From: Methanomicrobiales archaeon
GTDB taxonomy: Archaea > Halobacteriota > Methanomicrobia > Methanomicrobiales > Methanoculleaceae
Direction of reading: 5' to 3'
Assembly: GCA_012797575.1 (NCBI GenBank)
Contig: JAAZOW010000067.1
Span: 1-34,575, forward strand
Length of the DNA stretch: 34,575 bases
In this document: piece after piece, positions 8,645 through 17,950 of the stretch
Layout: the number at the start of each line of letters is the position of its first letter
How positions within the stretch are numbered: position 1 is the stretch's first letter
Position numbers and translations under genes: made by a program
Notes under the pieces: model-generated
Told to the model about the DNA's origin: nothing
Database searches by the model: none
What the model saw: the letters and a program-made list of their open reading frames with translations, nothing else

Positions 8645-8660
8645 ATATCTCCTGAGATAT
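8645..8660. promoter_or_regulatory. Perfect inverted repeat ATATCTC-CT-GAGATAT in the promoter region of the 60-aa ORF/pscS operon
   Basis: 7-bp arms, 2-bp spacer, ending 16 nt before ATG 8629. Overlaps a TATA-like CTAATATATC on the minus strand. Confidence 0.45.
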
Positions 8661-8760
8661 ATTAGTTTAGACGCATTATGAACACCGCCCCCGGTGCCAG
8701 ATACTTTCTTGCCGCACGGATCAGGCATTTATGTCTTGGGAACACGGAGATCAACTGAGC

Positions 8761-9915
8761 ATGGATATCGTTCATGTAGCAGATACACACCTAGGATTAT
8801 CGGCGTTTAACCGGGTCGATCCGGAGACCGGAATGAACCTGCGCGAGCACCTCATCTACAATAATTTCCTTGCCGCAATCGACCGGATCATCGGGATGCG
8901 CCCGGATGCCCTCGTCCATGCGGGAGACCTCTTCCACCAAGTCAAACCAAAGACTCGCGCTTACACAACAGCGCTTGACGCCCTCTGCCGCCTGCAGGAT
9001 GCGGGGATCCCCGTGATCGTGATCGCAGGGAACCACAGTATGGCAAAGACCCGCTACACAGCTTCCCCGTTCGAGGTCCTCGAACGAGGGGGTTATCGCG
9101 CAGGCGACTTCTACGTCGCCCACCACAACCGCTACCGGCGGGTCGAGCTCGACGATGCCGTCTTTCACCTGATACCGAATATGCTCCTGCCTGGTGACTA
9201 CCGGGCGGCGTTCGAGGAGATCGAGTTCTCAGGGGATACAAACGTGCTCGTCACCCATGGCCTTGCAAGCGCGTTGAAGGATAAACGCCTCCACACCGTC
9301 GCTGAGCACGAGTTGGATGCGACTATCATGTCAGATCGGTTCGACTACATCGCGCTCGGCCACTACCACGGCCAGGTGCAGGTCGCAGACAACGCCTGGT
9401 ACAGCGGGTCGCTTGAATACTGCAACTACGGAGAGATCGGGGATACCAAAGGGGGGCTTGCTGTAGATCTTGCAACCGGGAGGGTCAATCCTCTCGACCT
9501 CCCCCACACCCCCATGATCGGTCTTGGGCGGATCAACTGCGACGGGCTCTCAGCCCGGGAGGTCGTGGACGAAGCCCTTGCGGTGATCGAGGATGCCGGA
9601 GAGACGATCTTCCAGGCGATCTGTCAGATCACGCTCGATGGGATACGCCGCGAGACCCTCAGGGCGCTCGATCGGAAAGCATTCGTCGATGCCCGGAACA
9701 GGATGCTCGACCTCAGACTTCGGGTGATTCCAGTCGATGACACCATCCAGATATTCCAGGAGGAATCTCTCGCCGGCCTGGATTATATCGCTGAATTTGA
9801 GCGTTTCGTTGAGAAGGAACACCTTGCCCCTGGTGATGAGGAGTTTGTGAGGAAGACGGGGACCAGGGTGCTTCGTTCGGTCATAACAGGTCGCAGGGAG
9901 AGAGAATGCTGCTGA
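8761..9915 (+). CDS. mre11: DNA double-strand break repair nuclease Mre11
   Basis: MDIVHVADTHLGLSAFN (phosphoesterase motif I), DALVHAGDLFHQVKP, VIAGNHS, VLVTHG, ALGHYHG. ATG 8761 preferred over track start 8731. Confidence 0.93.
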   Translation: MDIVHVADTHLGLSAFNRVDPETGMNLREHLIYNNFLAAIDRIIGMRPDALVHAGDLFHQVKPKTRAYTTALDALCRLQDAGIPVIVIAGNHSMAKTRYTASPFEVLERGGYRAGDFYVAHHNRYRRVELDDAVFHLIPNMLLPGDYRAAFEEIEFSGDTNVLVTHGLASALKDKRLHTVAEHELDATIMSDRFDYIALGHYHGQVQVADNAWYSGSLEYCNYGEIGDTKGGLAVDLATGRVNPLDLPHTPMIGLGRINCDGLSAREVVDEALAVIEDAGETIFQAICQITLDGIRRETLRALDRKAFVDARNRMLDLRLRVIPVDDTIQIFQEESLAGLDYIAEFERFVEKEHLAPGDEEFVRKTGTRVLRSVITGRRERECC

Positions 9916-12900
9916 ATAGGCTCGTGATGCGCAACTTCAAGCGGTTTCGGAATCAGGAGATCCTCTTCCAGGACGGCATCACCGGGATCGTAGGAAACAA
10001 CGGGACCGGCAAGAGCAGTATCGTCACCGCAATCCTCTTTGCCCTCTACGGGCTCCAGGGGACGGGGATTGATGGGGATCATATCGTCAGTTCGCTCGCC
10101 GGACCGCAGGACGTCTGCGAGGTACGCCTGGACTTCCTGGCCGGCAACAACGAGTATACTGTCATCCGCAAATTCAAGCGCCGCCCTTCCTCAACCCTCC
10201 ACGAGGCAACACTCTACATGAACCAGAGGCTCCTTGCAAGCAGCGTCCAGAAGGTAGGGCAGGAGATGCAACGGATCGTCGGCATGGGCCCGGGTGACCT
10301 CCGAAACACCATCTACGCCGGGCAGAAGGAGCTTCTCACCCTGATCGAGAGCAGGGCTGGGTCCCGGAAGGACTGGTTCATGCAGGTGCTGGGCATCGAC
10401 TACATCAAGAGGGACAGCATGGAAGTGCTCAAAGAGATCATCGACGCCCGGGACGGGAGCTATCGGGAGATCTCTGGAAGACTCCAGGAGCTGGACGCAG
10501 ATGGTGTTCGCGCCCGCATCCGGGCGTTCAAGGACAACCTCGCCGATGCAGAGGAGGAGGGGAGGAGGATCGCGGTCGCGGAGAAGAGTGCCAGAGAGGC
10601 GCTCGAGCGGGCCCGGAAGGAGCGAGATCGCCTGCTCCTGGTGCGTGATCGCTATCTGAGCCTCACAAAGGGAGAGGAAGCCTTGATCGCCGAGATCGGG
10701 CGACTCCGCGATGAGTGCCGGGAGGGCGAGGCGGAGATCGCAGAGCGCATGAGGCTGCAGGATGACCTCGATGCCCTCACTCCCATCGCCGATCGCTGCG
10801 AGACCCTGAAGGCGGCGGTCATGGCGATCTCCGACGAGAAAGCCCAGGCCGATCGCCTGGTCCTCGAAGCAGAGACCGCGATGGAGCAGGTGCGTGAGTA
10901 TGGTAAACGTCGTGCGAAGGTCGAAGCCGAACTTGCCGCACTTGCGGAGGACGAGGAGACCGTCACCAGGCTTTCCCGCGAGGTCGGGGAGTGGCAGGCG
11001 CTCAAGGCGCGCGTTGCAGCACTGAAAGGTCTCCAGCCTGAGTATGAATCCCTCCGCGAAGAACTCGCCCGCATGGATGAGCGATTCGGCCAGACCCGGC
11101 AGCGTGTCGAGGAGAACCGGGCTGATATCGAGGGGGTTGAAGAGAAGGTCCGGCACCTTACGGCGCTCGAGGCCGAGGTCGGCGAGTACGATACCCTCCG
11201 TGCCCGTGACGAGGTCTTTTCCCAGGCTGCCGCGCATGCCAGGGAGATGGAGCGGTGTCTGCAGGAGGTTCGCGCCGCATCGGGCGATCTGGAGCGGCTC
11301 AAGAGCACGATCGCCGGATTTGCCCGGAACCTCACCGGGCTGGACGCTGTAGAGATGGAGATCGAGGAGGCCGGGCGCAGGAGGGATCACCTGACGGCAC
11401 GGATCAGCGCCTGCGCCACGCGCCAGCAGGCGGTCCGCGAGGAGATCCAGAAATTGGCCGAACACCAGACAGAGATCCGCAGGGCAGGCCCGGGGGGATC
11501 CTGCCCGATGTGCCACCAGGGGCTCGGGGAGCGCTACGAAGATCTGCTCGATGATCTCGCTGCGGCCACCGCATCGATGCAGGAGAGGCTTGCGGGCATT
11601 GAGCAGGAGCATACGAGGGCGGCATCCGATCACCGCGATGTCGTCGCCCGGATACAGAGCCTCCTGCAACAGCGTACCACCCTTCAGCACATCAGAGAGC
11701 AGCACGCACTCTATACCTCCCGCTACAGGCAGACTTCCGAGACCGCACGGCGGTGGGAGGCTGAGGCCGGGAAACATCAGGCCGCGATACAGGCGCTCGG
11801 TCTGGCAGAGTATGATCCGGCGGCGCACGATGCCTTGAGGGAGCGGTTCCGCGACCTTGCGGAGAAAAAGGCGAGGGCTGATACCCTCAGGGGTGAGTGC
11901 AGCCGGCTCCCACCCCTCAGGGAGGAGCGGCAGCGGCTCATCGCTGAGGTCGAGGGCTACCTTGCCCGGAAAGAGGAGATCGAGGAAGACCTCGCCCGGC
12001 TCGGATTTGACCCCCAGCTCCTCAAACGCCTGGAAGCCGAAGCCCAGACGCTTGAGGCGTCCTGCCATGCGCACATCGAGGCCCAGGCCAGGCTCTCACG
12101 GAGGCCGGCGCTCGAAGAGGAGCGCAAAGCGATCCTTGAACGACTAGAAGAGCTTCAGGCGAGGCTGCGGGAGATCAGGAGCGAGCAGCAGGGCCTCTCG
12201 TTTGACCAGGATCGGTTTGTGCGCCTCACCGAGGAGTTCCACCGCGCCGAAGAGGCGCATCGGAGGGCGCTCGAGCTCCGCGTCCGCCTCGAAGAGGTCC
12301 CGAGGGTGCGAAGAGCGTTTGAAGCAAAACGAGAGCTCCTCGCAGGCCTGGAGGCCGAGCTCCGCGCTACGAAGATAGCCCTCGCCGATCTCGATTTTGA
12401 TGGGCAGGCGATCGCGGCAGTAGAGGAGAGGCTCGCCGGCCTTGAGCGGGATCTTGCGATAGCGCGGGAACAAAGCTACGCGATCACCGCCCGGATAGGT
12501 AGCCTGAAGGCGGATATCAAAGAGGAGACAGCCAGGCTCTCCCGGGCCGATGACCTTGCCCGGCAGCAGAAGTCGCTCCATGAAGAGATTGGGCGCTTAA
12601 AGTTGACCCGATCTCTCATAAGAGACTACACCGACTACCTCCTGCAGGTGGTCAGAGACAGGATCGAAGAGGAGGCAGGCAGAGTGCTTGCCGAGATCAC
12701 CGATGGACGGTACGGGACGGTGATGCTGGATGACGACTTCACCGTCCTCGTCCACGATATGGGGGATGACTACCCGGCCGACCGGTTCAGCGGCGGAGAA
12801 CAGGACGACATCGCCATCGCCCTCAGGATTGCCCTCTCCCGGTTTCTTGCCGGGGTGAATGAGGTGCACGACTCCACATTCCTCATATTCGATGAGATCT

Positions 12901-13076
12901 TCGGGAGTCAGGATGAGGAGCGGCGGAACAACCTCCTCCGGGCGCTCCGGACCCAGGAGGCTCACTTCCCCCAGATCCTCCTCATCTCTCATATCACCGA
13001 GGTCCAGGACGAGTTCTCAACGACGCTCATGGTCGAGATGGGGGCTGACCACACGAGCACTGTGAGGGAGCTTTGA
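9906..13076 (+). CDS. rad50: DNA double-strand break repair ATPase Rad50
   Basis: Walker A IVGNNGTGKSSIV, long coiled coil, zinc hook SCPMCHQGLG, signature FSGGEQDDIAIALRIALS, Walker B FLIFDEIFGSQD. Overlaps mre11 by 10 bp. Confidence 0.95.
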   Translation: MLLNRLVMRNFKRFRNQEILFQDGITGIVGNNGTGKSSIVTAILFALYGLQGTGIDGDHIVSSLAGPQDVCEVRLDFLAGNNEYTVIRKFKRRPSSTLHEATLYMNQRLLASSVQKVGQEMQRIVGMGPGDLRNTIYAGQKELLTLIESRAGSRKDWFMQVLGIDYIKRDSMEVLKEIIDARDGSYREISGRLQELDADGVRARIRAFKDNLADAEEEGRRIAVAEKSAREALERARKERDRLLLVRDRYLSLTKGEEALIAEIGRLRDECREGEAEIAERMRLQDDLDALTPIADRCETLKAAVMAISDEKAQADRLVLEAETAMEQVREYGKRRAKVEAELAALAEDEETVTRLSREVGEWQALKARVAALKGLQPEYESLREELARMDERFGQTRQRVEENRADIEGVEEKVRHLTALEAEVGEYDTLRARDEVFSQAAAHAREMERCLQEVRAASGDLERLKSTIAGFARNLTGLDAVEMEIEEAGRRRDHLTARISACATRQQAVREEIQKLAEHQTEIRRAGPGGSCPMCHQGLGERYEDLLDDLAAATASMQERLAGIEQEHTRAASDHRDVVARIQSLLQQRTTLQHIREQHALYTSRYRQTSETARRWEAEAGKHQAAIQALGLAEYDPAAHDALRERFRDLAEKKARADTLRGECSRLPPLREERQRLIAEVEGYLARKEEIEEDLARLGFDPQLLKRLEAEAQTLEASCHAHIEAQARLSRRPALEEERKAILERLEELQARLREIRSEQQGLSFDQDRFVRLTEEFHRAEEAHRRALELRVRLEEVPRVRRAFEAKRELLAGLEAELRATKIALADLDFDGQAIAAVEERLAGLERDLAIAREQSYAITARIGSLKADIKEETARLSRADDLARQQKSLHEEIGRLKLTRSLIRDYTDYLLQVVRDRIEEEAGRVLAEITDGRYGTVMLDDDFTVLVHDMGDDYPADRFSGGEQDDIAIALRIALSRFLAGVNEVHDSTFLIFDEIFGSQDEERRNNLLRALRTQEAHFPQILLISHITEVQDEFSTTLMVEMGADHTSTVREL

Positions 13077-13079
13077 GAG

Positions 13080-14117
13080 ATGGATCAAAAAACCCTCTAC
13101 CAGGACGCGATCCGTCGGGTTGCAGGGAAGATCCGCGAGTGCGCCCCGGAGGATCTCATCGAACGGTTCTCCGCGTGTAGCGGGTTTGATGCAGGGTCTT
13201 ACCGGCACTGCCGCCCGTCGTTTGATGGCGCCGTCTGTGCGGTGGATGGGAGCAACGCCATCATCCTCGACTCAGGCGCCTTTGCCATCGCTGCTGTTCG
13301 CGCGTCGGTGAACGTGTATGCTGGAAGCGCGCGAACCTGCCGCAGGACGACTCCCCTGCAGGTCGTCACCGTCAATCCTGGGGCCGGGAACGAAGACTTC
13401 GACGCACTCTTCCACGAATGCTTCCACCATCCCCCAAAGGCGCCCCTCGACCACGATGATCCGATCCAGAACTCCGCCGTCATACGCGACACCCTCGAGT
13501 ATTGGGCGGCCATGGAGATGGCCGCGGAGCTCGAGACCGGAGATCTCCTTGTGCTCGATGGCACGCTCCAGGTCCGCCACGCAAGCCACGATGAGGTCAT
13601 CGAGAGCCTCTTAAACCTCTGCAATCTCAGGGGGGTGCTCATCGCCGCGGTGACGAAGCGGACAGCGCTCACCTGGGGCGGGGGGCACCCGATCGTCCCG
13701 GCAGCGGAAGGGCTTGCCCGCGACCTAGCCATCCCCGAGCCCTGGTATATCTGCCTATCTGTGGCGGAAGACCTGATCGACCGCCAGAGGACACATCGCT
13801 GGAAACAACGGGGCGGGCAGTACGTCGCGCGGCTACATCCTCGTGCGCAGAGGGCGTTTAAGGTGGAGATCCCGAAATACTACAACCAGGAGATGGTGGA
13901 TCAGGTCTTCTCCGCGCTCGCCCACTTCGCCGACGACGGCAGGGTCACGGGCTACCCCTACCCGCTCCTGGACGCCCACCTCACCACCAGGATCGGGGCC
14001 GATACGGTCGAGCAGATCCGACAGGATATCATCAAGAGTATGGATCTCCTCGGCATGAGCCTCGCCGACTACACCAGCATCTTCGGTGACTACCATGATG
14101 AGTTTGATCGATATTGA
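13080..14117 (+). CDS. nurA: DNA repair nuclease NurA
   Basis: AVDGSNAIIL near the N-terminus, LLVLDGTLQ, and synteny between rad50 and herA. Confidence 0.88.
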   Translation: MDQKTLYQDAIRRVAGKIRECAPEDLIERFSACSGFDAGSYRHCRPSFDGAVCAVDGSNAIILDSGAFAIAAVRASVNVYAGSARTCRRTTPLQVVTVNPGAGNEDFDALFHECFHHPPKAPLDHDDPIQNSAVIRDTLEYWAAMEMAAELETGDLLVLDGTLQVRHASHDEVIESLLNLCNLRGVLIAAVTKRTALTWGGGHPIVPAAEGLARDLAIPEPWYICLSVAEDLIDRQRTHRWKQRGGQYVARLHPRAQRAFKVEIPKYYNQEMVDQVFSALAHFADDGRVTGYPYPLLDAHLTTRIGADTVEQIRQDIIKSMDLLGMSLADYTSIFGDYHDEFDRY

Positions 14118-15693
14118 TGGAGGCGACGCCTCAAAGTACCGCCTGATCGGTGACCGGGTGCTCAGCTACCGGTTCGCCGTCCCCCACGACGCAGAGCTCT
14201 ACCTTGGAGATCTGCTCAAGATCACCGACAGCACCAAGGGCCTGACGTTCTTTGCGAAGGTGAGCGATCTTATCCACGACTGCAACTTCTCAGACCCCAG
14301 GTGGGATACCCGCCCTCATACCGAGCACTTCTACGGGATCGGGGAGGATGTCTTCATCATCGTCGAGGCGATCCCGCTCGGATTCGTCGGGGAGGATGGC
14401 GGTTTCCGAAAACCTCGGACGATCCCCGCAAAATTCTCACGCGTAGAGATGCCGCAGGCCGGGGATTTTGCGTTTCTGCGACAGGTGATGGGTGAGATTG
14501 AGGTGGGTGTTATGAAGACCGGTCAGGGTGTGCTCAAGGACGTGAGGGTATCCCTCCACGCAACGGTGATGCGGCAACATATGGGCGTTTTTGCCACGAC
14601 CGGCATGGGGAAGAGCAACTTCATGAAGGTCTTCTGCGCCTCGTGTATGCAGGCGCGAAGATTCGGGCTCCTCATCGTGGACCCGCACGGCGAGTACGTG
14701 GCAGGAGGCCGGTCGTCAAGCGGTGCGGCCACCAGCGGGCTCCTGCACTACCGGGCAGGACGGGATGGACTCTCGGTCTTCACCACGCAGTCGGATCGCT
14801 TCAGGAAAAAGTACATGATTGACCGCCTTTACCTGGACTATGACGACTTCAGGGCGCCCGATCTCCTCCTGCTCTACGAGCACTCCCAACCCCAGCGCGA
14901 GGTCGTTGAGATGCTTGAGAGCACACCTGGTTCTGCCGTGATCGACTTCTTCCAGAGCACCGACTTTGCAACCTTCGACGCCGCGGCCTACACCGGCAGG
15001 CACCCAGGGATCGCCAGGGACCTGAGGAACTTCTCGCCGAGCACGCTCTCGGTGATGCAGAGGCGTATCGCAGGCATGCTCACCCGAAGCAGGGGGTTCC
15101 TCCGTGAGAAAGGCTCGTCGATCCCTGATATCATCGCGGCACTCCACGAGAATAAGGTCGTCCTGATCGACATACCAGGCATGAGCGAGCAGAGCGAGCT
15201 CTTTGTCCTCTCGATCATCACCCGTATGATCATGCAGAACCACCAGGGTGAGGATGCCAGGGGCGCGGAGGAGCAGCATCAGGTGCTGATCACCATCGAA
15301 GAGGCGCAGCGGGTGCTCGGGTCAGGTCTCGGGAGCACCCGGACGTTCCGGGAGGCTGCCATGGAGGGGAGGAAGTTCGGTGTAGGGCTCTGTGTCGTCA
15401 CCCAGCAGCCGAAGAACATCGATGCCCGGGTCCTTGCCCAGTTAAACACCTTCGTCGTGATGGGGCTCTCAGACCGCGGAGACCGCGATATCATAGCAAG
15501 CAGCGCAAAACAGGATCTCTCGCGCCTGGATACCGAGATACAGACGCTTGATGCGGGCGAGGCGGTCATAAGCACCCTTGGTATACCGTTCCCCGTGAGC
15601 ACGAGGATCCATCTCTTCGAGGAGTATATCCAGGACCTCGATAGAAGGCCAACCTCAAGGCCGATAGAAGAGGGGCTTGACACATCGTTCTAA
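14095..15693 (+). CDS. herA: Bipolar DNA helicase HerA
   Basis: Walker A ATTGMGKSNFMKVF, LLIVDPHGEY, VLITIEEAQRVLG, VVTQQPKNID. ATG 14095 preceded by GGTGA; overlaps the nurA end. Confidence 0.92.
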   Translation: MMSLIDIDGGDASKYRLIGDRVLSYRFAVPHDAELYLGDLLKITDSTKGLTFFAKVSDLIHDCNFSDPRWDTRPHTEHFYGIGEDVFIIVEAIPLGFVGEDGGFRKPRTIPAKFSRVEMPQAGDFAFLRQVMGEIEVGVMKTGQGVLKDVRVSLHATVMRQHMGVFATTGMGKSNFMKVFCASCMQARRFGLLIVDPHGEYVAGGRSSSGAATSGLLHYRAGRDGLSVFTTQSDRFRKKYMIDRLYLDYDDFRAPDLLLLYEHSQPQREVVEMLESTPGSAVIDFFQSTDFATFDAAAYTGRHPGIARDLRNFSPSTLSVMQRRIAGMLTRSRGFLREKGSSIPDIIAALHENKVVLIDIPGMSEQSELFVLSIITRMIMQNHQGEDARGAEEQHQVLITIEEAQRVLGSGLGSTRTFREAAMEGRKFGVGLCVVTQQPKNIDARVLAQLNTFVVMGLSDRGDRDIIASSAKQDLSRLDTEIQTLDAGEAVISTLGIPFPVSTRIHLFEEYIQDLDRRPTSRPIEEGLDTSF

Positions 15694-15750
15694 TTGAGAG
15701 ATGGTGACAGGATCTCAACTGTCCCGGTCAACCGTCTCTTCACTGAACAC

Positions 15751-15762
15751 TTTGGCGCCAAA
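15751..15762. repeat. Perfect 12-bp palindrome TTTGGCGCCAAA
   Basis: Read directly; lies in the convergent gap between herA and the OB-fold gene. Confidence 0.7.
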
Positions 15763-15773
15763 AGGCGTCAGGA

Positions 15774-16277
15774 TTACTGAACTTTCTCGATCTTCCGGAT
15801 GGAGACGCAGTTGATGACAGCATCTCCAGTCATGATATAGCGTTTGACGACGGTCCCGAGAACCTCGACCACATCCCCTTCCTGCACATCTCCCGCCGGT
15901 GAGGTGAACATCTTGACCGATATCTCTCCCGTCCGGTCGGCGACGAGGTACTGTGGCCGGTTGAGGAACTGAAAGTAGACCCGCTCGACGACGCCCTTGA
16001 CACGCACCGGCTTGCCGAGCATGTTCAGGTTGATCGCGCGAATACGGGTGGTTTTTGCTTCTGCTTCGTACACTGGCACCAATGACGCATACTGCTTCTG
16101 GCTCATGTAGTTGAGCGCTGCTGGTATGAGGATCAGCATGACAGCCGCTGGAACCGCCCAGATCAGTGAGCGTACATCCCCGGTAGCGAAGACGTACACG
16201 CCGATCAGGGCCATAAAAAAGAGGAAGACGGCCAGTGCAACTGGCGTCACCCTCACTCTAATATCTCCGATCTGCAT
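15774..16277 (-). CDS. Membrane-anchored OB-fold (nucleic-acid-binding-like) protein
   Basis: Two N-terminal hydrophobic segments (VALAVFLFFMALIGVYVFA; LIWAVPAAVMLILIPAAL), then KPVRVKGVVERVYFQFLNRPQYLVADRTGEISVKMFTSPAGDVQEGDVVEVLGTVVKRY, an OB-fold-like pattern. Confidence 0.65.
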   Translation of the reverse strand: MQIGDIRVRVTPVALAVFLFFMALIGVYVFATGDVRSLIWAVPAAVMLILIPAALNYMSQKQYASLVPVYEAEAKTTRIRAINLNMLGKPVRVKGVVERVYFQFLNRPQYLVADRTGEISVKMFTSPAGDVQEGDVVEVLGTVVKRYIMTGDAVINCVSIRKIEKVQ

Positions 16278-16289
16278 CGCTTATCAGGT

Positions 16290-17162
16290 TTACTTCAGAG
16301 CAGCAATTTCTTTTCTGAACGCGACCCAATAAAGGACACCGACAAAGAGCAAAGCGCCGACTATATTGCCGAGCGTAACTGGAATCAGGTTGCTGGTCCA
16401 CATGGTTACCCAGTTAACCGATTCGACTGCCTGCGAAGGGTCAATGCCTGTGCAGAAGATGCCCGTAGGGATAAAGTACATATTCGCAACACTGTGCTCA
16501 AACCCGGTGGCAACGAAAGCGAAGATCGGGAACCAGATACCGACGATCTTTCCTATCGCGTCATCAGCGCATATACCAAGCAAGATAGCGAGGTTGACGA
16601 GCCAGTTACAGCCAATGCCTTTCAAGAATACTGACCATAGAGCCATACCACTGGCATAACTTGTCTTTGCTGTTGCAATACCTATTGCTCTTAGGCCAAA
16701 CGCGGTGAGCGTTGCGCTCCCTGCGGCATCGAAGCTGACACACGGCCCGTACGCCATGATATACGCGAAGACTATCGATCCGATAAGGTTACCGATGTAC
16801 ACCCAGAGCCAGAGATTGAGCACACTGCCCCAGCTGACCTTGTGGACGAATGCAGCCATGGGGGCGAGCATCGCATCCCCGGTGAAGAGTTCTGCACCGG
16901 TCATAACCGTGATAATCAGCCCCACAGGGAAGACAGCACCCAGCATGAACTGGGCCATACCAGCACTTGCGAAACCGGATCTCAGCGCAACATCAGATGC
17001 CATTACACCGGTCGAACAGACCGTCGCGAGCGCACCGCCCATGGCGATGTAGGCGCCGGACATGAAGCCGCGCACGATCATATTCCAGACCGGCAATCCG
17101 ACCTTGTACTTCCCGGCATCTCCCGCTTTTGCTACTATAGCAACTGGAGGATGGAACACCAT
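16290..17162 (-). CDS. fdhC: Formate/nitrite transporter family (FdhC-like)
   Basis: FMSGAYIAMGGALATV, TGAELFTGDAMLAPMAAF, GIGCNWLVNLAILLG, GFEHSVANMYFIPTGI: canonical FNT motifs. Confidence 0.93.
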   Translation of the reverse strand: MVFHPPVAIVAKAGDAGKYKVGLPVWNMIVRGFMSGAYIAMGGALATVCSTGVMASDVALRSGFASAGMAQFMLGAVFPVGLIITVMTGAELFTGDAMLAPMAAFVHKVSWGSVLNLWLWVYIGNLIGSIVFAYIMAYGPCVSFDAAGSATLTAFGLRAIGIATAKTSYASGMALWSVFLKGIGCNWLVNLAILLGICADDAIGKIVGIWFPIFAFVATGFEHSVANMYFIPTGIFCTGIDPSQAVESVNWVTMWTSNLIPVTLGNIVGALLFVGVLYWVAFRKEIAALK

Positions 17163-17188
17163 TTTTCATACACCTCTCTAAACGTCCT

Positions 17189-17221
17189 ACCTATACCTTC
17201 GAGTAACCTGATTGTATAGGT
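17189..17221. promoter_or_regulatory. Inverted repeat ACCTATAC-N17-GTATAGGT upstream of fdhC
   Basis: Perfect 8-bp arms at 17189-17196 and 17214-17221, 27-59 nt upstream of fdhC ATG (17162). Confidence 0.45.
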
Positions 17222-17245
17222 CTAATTAATGAGTAATTTGAGAGG

Positions 17246-17257
17246 CATATTAATATG
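17246..17257. promoter_or_regulatory. 12-bp palindrome CATATTAATATG in the fdhC promoter region
   Basis: Perfect palindrome in AT-rich upstream DNA; may include the TATA element. Confidence 0.4.
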
Positions 17258-17950
17258 TTTCGAATTGATCGTTGTGTGAAGAGAATATAATCTCGTTTAG
17301 AGCGCTTATCATTGGTGTAAGTTAATTTCTATCGCTAAACGCTGGAAATCGACAAACGTTCTTTTTGACATGGATTTTGAGGTCACGCAGATCCCGGATG
17401 ATTTTTTGGAAAAGTTTGAGAGCCTGGTTGGTCAGGCGCGCCGATCCGTCCTCTTCTCTGCCCATATCCCCATTTTGACGGTAAAAGCCGGTAAAATCAC
17501 CCGGAATACATGCGCGGCCTGGATCGGTCTCGGAGGTGAGCGGCACAGCGGCTGGAAAATCCTTATTTCCAGAAATCTCGCCCTCTGATACCTTCTTCTT
17601 CTCCCCTCCCAGGCTCCGGGAGAGGTCTCTCTCGGAATAATTTGCAGATGGTGCAATACAGCCTGCCCGCGTGCTGCCGCGGTCCCGGTGCTCTGGAGAA
17701 GGTGCTGATCACGCGCGGAACCAGGTACGGCTCGCTCCACCCGGGGCGTGCCAATGCCCTCCGCAATGGTGGACATCAGAGCCGATCCCCCGATGGTGCC
17801 CGGCCATCGACCAACTTCGTCGCGCACGAGCGCAGTCCCCCCCGGCGGGAGCCTCACGGCGGATCGGGATACATGCCCACCCTGCCAGCCGGTTCATTTT
17901 CGCCCTGGATACCCAAACTACATTGAGGTCAGCACGCGATATGTACATCA

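Noticed and set aside
10191-12074. 627-aa minus-strand ORF antisense to rad50
   Set aside because: Mirrors a high-GC coiled-coil coding region; no recognisable motif, and rad50 on the plus strand is unequivocal.
17370-17588. 72-aa plus-strand ORF MDFEVTQIPDDFLEKFESL... in the fdhC-helicase gap
   Set aside because: First ~30 residues look protein-like, but the rest loses coding character and there is no convincing RBS; not strong enough to call.
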